Shown here piece by piece: positions 6,834-11,109 of a DNA stretch of 11,109 bases. The notes under the pieces are model-generated. The model was not told the origin of the DNA and did not search any database. It saw only the letters and a list, made by a program, of their open reading frames with translations. The stretch's first letter is position 1; every line of letters starts with the position of its first letter. Source of the DNA: Bacteriovorax sp. (GTDB lineage Bacteria; Bdellovibrionota; Bacteriovoracia; Bacteriovoracales; Bacteriovoracaceae); contig JAURXW010000375.1 of assembly GCA_030654205.1 (NCBI GenBank), positions 1 to 11,109 on the forward strand, given 5' to 3'. A program made the translations under genes and the position numbers.

Positions 6834-7259
6834 ATGATTTATATAGAAGTTGTTAAACACAGTGATCCTGAGGCCCTTGGTCTTTACGAATTTGAATTTG
6901 ATCAAATTACAATTGGCCGATCCAAAAAAAATGACTTGATTTTTTTGACTAAAGAAATTCCCCTTTTTTTCCTTAGCATTAAATTTATCCATCATCAGCT
7001 TGTTGCTCAAAGCTTTAATCGCACATCATTTTTTTATGTTAATAGTAAAAAGATCAGTGGAACCTTAAAGATTAATTTAAACGACATCATCTCTTTTGGT
7101 TCAACCCAACTAAAAATTATACGTTTTAAACAATCCCTAGAGCAAACAGATTTCTCAATGGCATTTGACGATTTTAACAAAAAAGCCCCTGAATTAAAAT
7201 TTTCGCTTGAGTTCATTGAGCAGGTTTTAATTCACCTAGAAAAGGATCAAAATGTTTAA
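6834..7259 (+). CDS. Divergent FHA-domain protein
   Basis: 141 residues with the outline of a forkhead-associated fold, a beta sandwich that in typical members binds phosphothreonine peptides. Visible elements: an opening strand pair IYIEVVKHS / LYEFEFD; ITIGRSKKNDL (26-36, with the conserved G28-R29); a serine-containing strand FFLSIKFIHHQL (45-56); then YVNSKKISGTLKINLNDIISFGSTQLKI (68-95), which matches the closing N-G...L..GD.i.iG..l strands with ND in place of GD. In the canonical S-R-x-H segment only the serine remains (S48, followed by IKF), so phosphopeptide binding may be weakened or altered. A short C-terminal helix (~119-137) extends beyond the domain. It starts a three-gene run and overlaps the hydrolase gene by 8 bp. 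The FHA call rests on pattern; a ligand is not predicted. Confidence 0.75.
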   Translation: MIYIEVVKHSDPEALGLYEFEFDQITIGRSKKNDLIFLTKEIPLFFLSIKFIHHQLVAQSFNRTSFFYVNSKKISGTLKINLNDIISFGSTQLKIIRFKQSLEQTDFSMAFDDFNKKAPELKFSLEFIEQVLIHLEKDQNV

Positions 7260-8169
7260 ACAAAATCATCCCAATTATTTTTACACAAGTGATGGTGTTA
7301 GAATTTTCTTTAACACTAACTTTGCTCCAACGGATATCGATCATTCCCGTCCTGTAATAGTTCTTATTTACGGACTACTTTGTAATAATAATCACTACAA
7401 ATATCAAATTCCCTATTTGGAAAACCTAGGTTACCAAATCCTTATTCACGATTATCGCTTTCACTACGCTTCTTCTCAAGAAGGCGATATTGAAACCTGT
7501 AATTTTGCCAATATAACAAAAGACCTTCATGAACTTCTTATAAGTTTAAAAATTAAACAAAGTATTTTTATTGGCCATAGTATGGGGGTAAATATTTGTC
7601 TGGAACATGCCAGACGATACCCAGAAGATATGATTGCCCAGATTTTAATTTCAGGAACAGTCATTCCTCCTCAAGATATAATGTTTGACTCAAACATTAT
7701 AGATATTGTGTCTCCTCATTTGAAAAAATTTACAGAAAAGTACCCAGCGTTTTTTAAAAATTTTTGGAAACATTCTTACAAAAACCCCGTGGCTCAATAT
7801 GTAATATTCGATGGTGGTTTTAATAAAAAACAAGTGGAAATGGATTTTATTCAACTTTATATGAAAAAGATTAGTGAGTTACCAGAAGCTCTTTTTTTTC
7901 ATCTCCTGAAAATTATGCATGACCATGATGTTATAAATTTTCTCGAGCTAATTAAAACTCCAACACTCGTCATTGGCGGAGATAAAGATAAAATCATTCC
8001 TAATTATTTACAAAGAATATTGACCACTCATCTCCCCATCAGTGAATTATATATAGTTAAAGACGGAAGCCATGTGCCCCAAGCCGACTTTCCGGAATTA
8101 ATTAATCAAAGACTCATAAGATTCATTAACAAATTCGAGAATTCAAATGTTAAACAAATTAAGCCTTAA
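7252..8169 (+). CDS. Alpha/beta-fold hydrolase
   Basis: 305 residues of the alpha/beta hydrolase superfamily (esterase, lipase or peptidase-like), probably cytoplasmic because no signal peptide is visible. The nucleophile elbow is GHSMG (108-112) with S110. The acid is probably D244 (in VIGGDKDKIIP) and the base H274 (in DGSHVPQADFP), completing the triad in the expected order. The oxyanion-hole strand VLIYGLLCNN (37-46) has YG where HG is usual. A helical cap (~145-225) with several aromatic residues, YPAFFKNFWKHSY among them, would shape a hydrophobic pocket. The substrate cannot be told from sequence. The ATG has AAAGGA five bases upstream and overlaps the FHA gene end by 8 bp; the 3' end overlaps the chemoreceptor start by 23 bp. 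Overlap on both sides indicates co-expression with both partners. Confidence 0.93.
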   Translation: MFKQNHPNYFYTSDGVRIFFNTNFAPTDIDHSRPVIVLIYGLLCNNNHYKYQIPYLENLGYQILIHDYRFHYASSQEGDIETCNFANITKDLHELLISLKIKQSIFIGHSMGVNICLEHARRYPEDMIAQILISGTVIPPQDIMFDSNIIDIVSPHLKKFTEKYPAFFKNFWKHSYKNPVAQYVIFDGGFNKKQVEMDFIQLYMKKISELPEALFFHLLKIMHDHDVINFLELIKTPTLVIGGDKDKIIPNYLQRILTTHLPISELYIVKDGSHVPQADFPELINQRLIRFINKFENSNVKQIKP

Positions 8170-10087
8170 GCAAAGATTATCTATTTCCATTATTTCAATT
8201 GTCGTACTGACCTTAACAGTCATCACATTTTATGGTTTTTACAAATCAAGTGAACTTATTAAAGATGAAGCACTTCATCGAGCAGATGAAATGGCCAAGA
8301 AATACGCCTTACAAATTAAAGCGACCCTTGATGAAACTTTTACCATCGTTCGCGCCAATGCAAGGGCATTAGAGGCCATGCGTGAAAATGGGCCAATATC
8401 TCGAGAAATTGCCTCTAAAATGTTAAACATAACCTTGGAAAAAAATTCTTTTATTTACGGCATTGGTTTTTATTGGGAGCCCAATGCAATTGATGGGCAT
8501 GATAGTGAATTCAAAAACAAACTCGACGGTGACAAAGATGGCCGCTTTGCTCCATGGTTGCACCGAAGCCCTAAGGGTTTTGTTGTAGAACCTTCTGACT
8601 CTGTGGAAATGTCAACTCCAGGTATTGGAGATTGGTATATTATCCCAAAAACGACTATGAAAGAGTCTATTATTGAGCCGTATTTATATGCAGTTGCTGA
8701 TGGCTCGAAAGTTATGATTACAAGTCCAAGTGTACCAATTCTTCTTGATGGGAAATTTGTTGCATTGTCAGCTGTTGATATTGAACTTAAAGAAATTCAA
8801 AACCTAGTCAATCAGATTCATCCTTACAAAGGAAGTTACGCAACACTTATTTCTTCCGAAGGGAAATATATTTCGAACCCTTCCCCACAACTTATAGATC
8901 AAATTGTAGATAAAAAAGATGGTAATATTGTCAAAGCAACCCAATCCCAAAAAGGAATTTCCTATGAACTAGATAATATGTATCAAATACTTGTACCAAT
9001 TCAACTTGGACTCACAGGAAAAAATTGGATTCTTCAAATCAAAATACCCACTGCAGAAGTTTTAGCTGGTACTAAGAAACTTTCAATTATTCAAGGAACA
9101 TTTGGACTTGCTGGTGTTCTTATTATTTCAATTGTTATTTATTTATTATCCGTAGGAGTAAGCACTCCACTAACTGAACAAAATCGCGCCGTAGAACTTG
9201 TGGCATCAACCCTACATTCACATTCTGAAAACTTATTAAGACTTAGTAAAAATCTCTCAGACTCTTCGACCTCACAATCGAGTGCATTGGTTGAAACTTC
9301 AAGTGCCATGGATGAAATCAATGCAATGGTTTCAAGAAACAATGAGGCGGCTAAAAAATCTAAATTGGCCGCTGATCAAAGTAAAAAATCTGCAGATGAA
9401 GGACAAGCGGCAACTTTGGAAATGGTTCAATCAATGGAAGATATTAAAAATTCAACTATAAGAATTTCAGAACAAAGTATTAAAGGAAATCAAGAAATTT
9501 CAGAAATTATCAAAATCATTCAATCCATTACAGAAAAAACAAAAGTTATTAATGATATTGTTTTCCAAACAAAACTACTGGCCTTTAATGCTTCTGTAGA
9601 AGCTGCCCGGGCCGGTGAACATGGAAAAGGATTTTCAGTAGTCGCTGAAGAAGTTGGCGCACTTTCGCAAGTTTCAGGAAAAGCCGCTCAAGAAATAACG
9701 GCCATGCTGGAAGAAAGTTCTAACAAAGTCGGCAATATTATCAGAGATAATCAGACTTCAATTCAAGCTTTAATCACAGACTCTACGGATAAAGTTGAAA
9801 CTGGTCTTCACACCGTTGAGCTGTTTGCGACACGTCTACAAAACATTGTTGCTAGCTCTGAAGAAGTAAGTCAATTAGTCGATGAAATAGTTGAAGCGAG
9901 CACTCAGCAAGCGGCAGGTATTCATCAAGTTACAAAAGCGATTAATGAACTTGATATCGAAGCTCAGCAGAACTCATCTATTGCCAAAGAAGCCACTCAC
10001 GCAGCAGAAGTGGTAAATAGTAATTCACAAGATTTAAAAAATATTGTGATGAAATTAGATCAATTAATATCTGGTAATAAAGGCTAA
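8147..10087 (+). CDS. Methyl-accepting chemotaxis protein with dCache-like sensor, no clear HAMP
   Basis: 646-residue inner-membrane chemoreceptor. TM1 (~11-32) and TM2 (~311-337) flank a ~278-residue periplasmic region resembling a double Cache domain, with IYGIGFYWEP, GDWYIIP (161-167), IIEPYLYAV and VALSAVDIELKEI (205-217). Such domains usually bind small metabolites; the ligand is unknown. After TM2 comes VGVSTPL, but the remainder of a HAMP domain, including its GDL segment, is not recognisable, and the protein passes directly into signalling coiled coil. The hairpin tip spans ~470-500: VFQTKLLAFNASVEAARAGE then HGKGFSVVAEEV. It is recognisably the CheA/CheW contact region, with K476 for the usual Asn, F480 for Leu and S483 for Ala. 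Gln/Glu-rich helices on both arms could carry methylation sites. There is no NWETF-type C-terminal tether. Its stop overlaps that of the convergent gene. Confidence 0.95.
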   Translation: MLNKLSLKQRLSISIISIVVLTLTVITFYGFYKSSELIKDEALHRADEMAKKYALQIKATLDETFTIVRANARALEAMRENGPISREIASKMLNITLEKNSFIYGIGFYWEPNAIDGHDSEFKNKLDGDKDGRFAPWLHRSPKGFVVEPSDSVEMSTPGIGDWYIIPKTTMKESIIEPYLYAVADGSKVMITSPSVPILLDGKFVALSAVDIELKEIQNLVNQIHPYKGSYATLISSEGKYISNPSPQLIDQIVDKKDGNIVKATQSQKGISYELDNMYQILVPIQLGLTGKNWILQIKIPTAEVLAGTKKLSIIQGTFGLAGVLIISIVIYLLSVGVSTPLTEQNRAVELVASTLHSHSENLLRLSKNLSDSSTSQSSALVETSSAMDEINAMVSRNNEAAKKSKLAADQSKKSADEGQAATLEMVQSMEDIKNSTIRISEQSIKGNQEISEIIKIIQSITEKTKVINDIVFQTKLLAFNASVEAARAGEHGKGFSVVAEEVGALSQVSGKAAQEITAMLEESSNKVGNIIRDNQTSIQALITDSTDKVETGLHTVELFATRLQNIVASSEEVSQLVDEIVEASTQQAAGIHQVTKAINELDIEAQQNSSIAKEATHAAEVVNSNSQDLKNIVMKLDQLISGNKG

Positions 10088-11109
10088 AGTTGAATTTTTT
10101 TAAATTCGATCATGGCCTTAAAAATCCGTTTCATCGCAGAACGAACTTGTTGGCGTTTGTATTCTTGATGAGAAGCTTCGCCTTGTGAATTTTCACGGAA
10201 GGCATCCTGATCTACTATTTGTATTTCATATGGATAAAAAAAGCGAATATCGCGAGCAACTAAAGAGATATCCATATTCAAAACTCTGCGTGCCAATTCA
10301 TTTTCATCAGAATTAAGGGCCTTGGCAATTCGTCGGAGATCATTAAACTCTTGAAGAAATGGATTTTTATATTCAATAAGTTGCCGGCAAGTGAACTGTA
10401 TTGATTGATAACTTTTTGCACTAAATTTGTTTTTTTCTTTAGTATCGCCTTGCAGATGACAATCTTGAATTTCTCGCTCCATTGCTGCAACAAATCTATC
10501 CTCGGAAAGATTATTTCTCAGCGCCATTTTAATAACTCTTTGATGACCTTCCTTGAATCGGTTGAGATCGATCATCGTATTAATGGCGCGGCTTGGCTTA
10601 TTGTTATGAGGAATAACAATATTTTTTTCGAGTAAAAAACGTATAACTCGAAGAGTGTCAAAGCGCGAATTGGTTACAAACCGCACACCAACTCTATCAA
10701 ATAATTCCTCTGCAACATTTTCAGCTTTATGGAGCAGTTTAATAATAACGCTTTCTCTGGTTTTTTTTGACTTAGTTTCAAAATCTACCAATGCCACAAC
10801 ATTATCAGAACCCTTTGTCCCAAGAAAAAGTTTGTCATTATCGCTGCGGAATATGTATTTGTAAAAACGATCAAAAATTTGGGTTTGAATTATATTAAAA
10901 TAATTAGAACGAAGATCTTTATCAGCGTGAACAATTGTGTGCATTACTTTTAAAATAATTTCTGCCCATAACTTGTCTTCTTTTTTTTGTATATTATCAT
11001 CAGTGGCCATTAAAAAAAGCTGACTGATATCTGAAATCATTAGCAATGAATTTGGAAGCTTTAAATCCAATCCATCAGGATTCCCTTCTTTTAAAAAATA
11101 TCGTTTTAT
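10084..11109 (-). CDS. TIGR04552-type protein with RelA/SpoT-like synthetase signature, 5'-partial
   Basis: Open to the right edge of the window. The TTG at 11068-11070 is internal, since 13 more in-frame codons precede it (IKRYFLKEGNPDG), so 341 residues are visible. From memory it matches the uncharacterised TIGR04552 family (LKVMH, KTRES..I.KLL.K, EGEASH.EYK). Counting from that TTG, the motifs parallel the (p)ppGpp synthetase domain: K103-x3-S107-x3-K111 (RelA/SpoT: RxKxxxSxxxK), FDRVGVR with D125 (YDlxGvR, a metal ligand), and E282-I-Q-I followed by G297, A299, H301 and Y304-K305 (EIQIRT...G.A.H..YK). The E-to-H spacing is 19 in both. The loop near 158-165 (KPSRAINT) lacks the GTP-stacking Tyr of KPNGYQS, and ~120 residues are inserted before E282. 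No HD hydrolase domain is visible. The fold assignment is inference and activity is unknown. Confidence 0.85.
   Translation of the reverse strand: MKRYFLKEGNPDGLDLKLPNSLLMISDISQLFLMATDDNIQKKEDKLWAEIILKVMHTIVHADKDLRSNYFNIIQTQIFDRFYKYIFRSDNDKLFLGTKGSDNVVALVDFETKSKKTRESVIIKLLHKAENVAEELFDRVGVRFVTNSRFDTLRVIRFLLEKNIVIPHNNKPSRAINTMIDLNRFKEGHQRVIKMALRNNLSEDRFVAAMEREIQDCHLQGDTKEKNKFSAKSYQSIQFTCRQLIEYKNPFLQEFNDLRRIAKALNSDENELARRVLNMDISLVARDIRFFYPYEIQIVDQDAFRENSQGEASHQEYKRQQVRSAMKRIFKAMIEFKKIQL

Noticed and set aside
6777..7216. Minus-strand open frames opposite the FHA gene
   Set aside because: They are AT-rich antisense frames; the plus frame has the FHA strand pattern and tight operon spacing.
10092..10107. 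Hairpin GAATTT-TTTT-AAATTC as a terminator
   Set aside because: It is six A/T-dominated pairs inside coding sequence with no following T tract on the plus strand, so chance is likely in this AT-rich DNA.
10278..10864. Open frames on both strands within the TIGR04552-type gene
   Set aside because: They are shadows of a frame with clear conserved motifs.
11068..11070. TTG as the start of the last gene
   Set aside because: Thirteen further in-frame codons reach the window edge without a stop, and the visible N terminus begins inside the conserved family region.
1..11109. CRISPR arrays, insertion sequences, tRNA or rRNA genes
   Set aside because: No spaced direct repeats, transposase motifs, terminal inverted repeats or RNA gene signatures were seen on reading either strand.

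Overview
The window is a gene-dense, AT-rich stretch (by eye in the mid-30s % GC) from a Gram-negative, motile, chemotactic bacterium. A protein at the right edge fits the family catalogued as TIGR04552. A small Cys-rich protein carries the 'DRVVDKEKANFCDYF' block. Both families are best known from the Bdellovibrio/Bacteriovorax and myxobacterial lineages. With the low GC, this suggests a Bdellovibrionota member (Bacteriovorax-like). That placement is inference; there is no rRNA or other marker here.

Layout. (1) 3-1574 (+): the C-terminal 523 residues of a Cys-rich, Ser/Asn-rich protein of unknown function whose start lies left of the window. (2) 1577-3307 (-): a UbiB/ABC1-type atypical kinase, convergent with gene 1 across a 2-base gap. 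(3) A 62-bp divergent intergenic region at 3308-3369 holds two overlapping -10 boxes, one per direction. (4) 3370-6807 (+): a tightly packed run of a signal-peptide membrane protein, a Cys-rich putative zinc-binding protein, GreA and RecG. The junctions are adjacent, 8 bp apart, and overlapping. (5) 6834-10087 (+): a second run of a divergent FHA protein, an alpha/beta hydrolase and a HAMP-less methyl-accepting chemotaxis protein, each overlapping the next. An extended -10 promoter sits so close to the first ATG that the mRNA may be leaderless. (6) 10084-11109 (-): a TIGR04552-type protein, 5'-partial, whose stop codon overlaps the chemoreceptor stop.

How the genes may work together. GreA rescues backtracked RNA polymerase and RecG remodels stalled forks and R-loops, so the central run mixes transcription and replication maintenance with two unknown envelope or metal-binding proteins. 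The FHA-hydrolase-receptor run looks like a signalling module whose input is read by a periplasmic dCache-like domain.

The most interesting signal is the last gene. It carries, in order, K-x3-S-x3-K, FDRVGVR and EIQI...GEASH..YK. These match the synthetase signature of RelA/SpoT alarmone enzymes, and the final block has identical spacing. The GTP-stacking tyrosine region is not recognisable and there is a long insertion. This suggests a diverged RelA/SpoT-fold nucleotidyltransferase. A second pattern is a roughly five-fold excess of GGCC, arising mostly where a G-ending codon is followed by alanine GCC. No RNA genes, mobile elements or CRISPR arrays were seen, and no gene-free stretch exceeds 300 bases.
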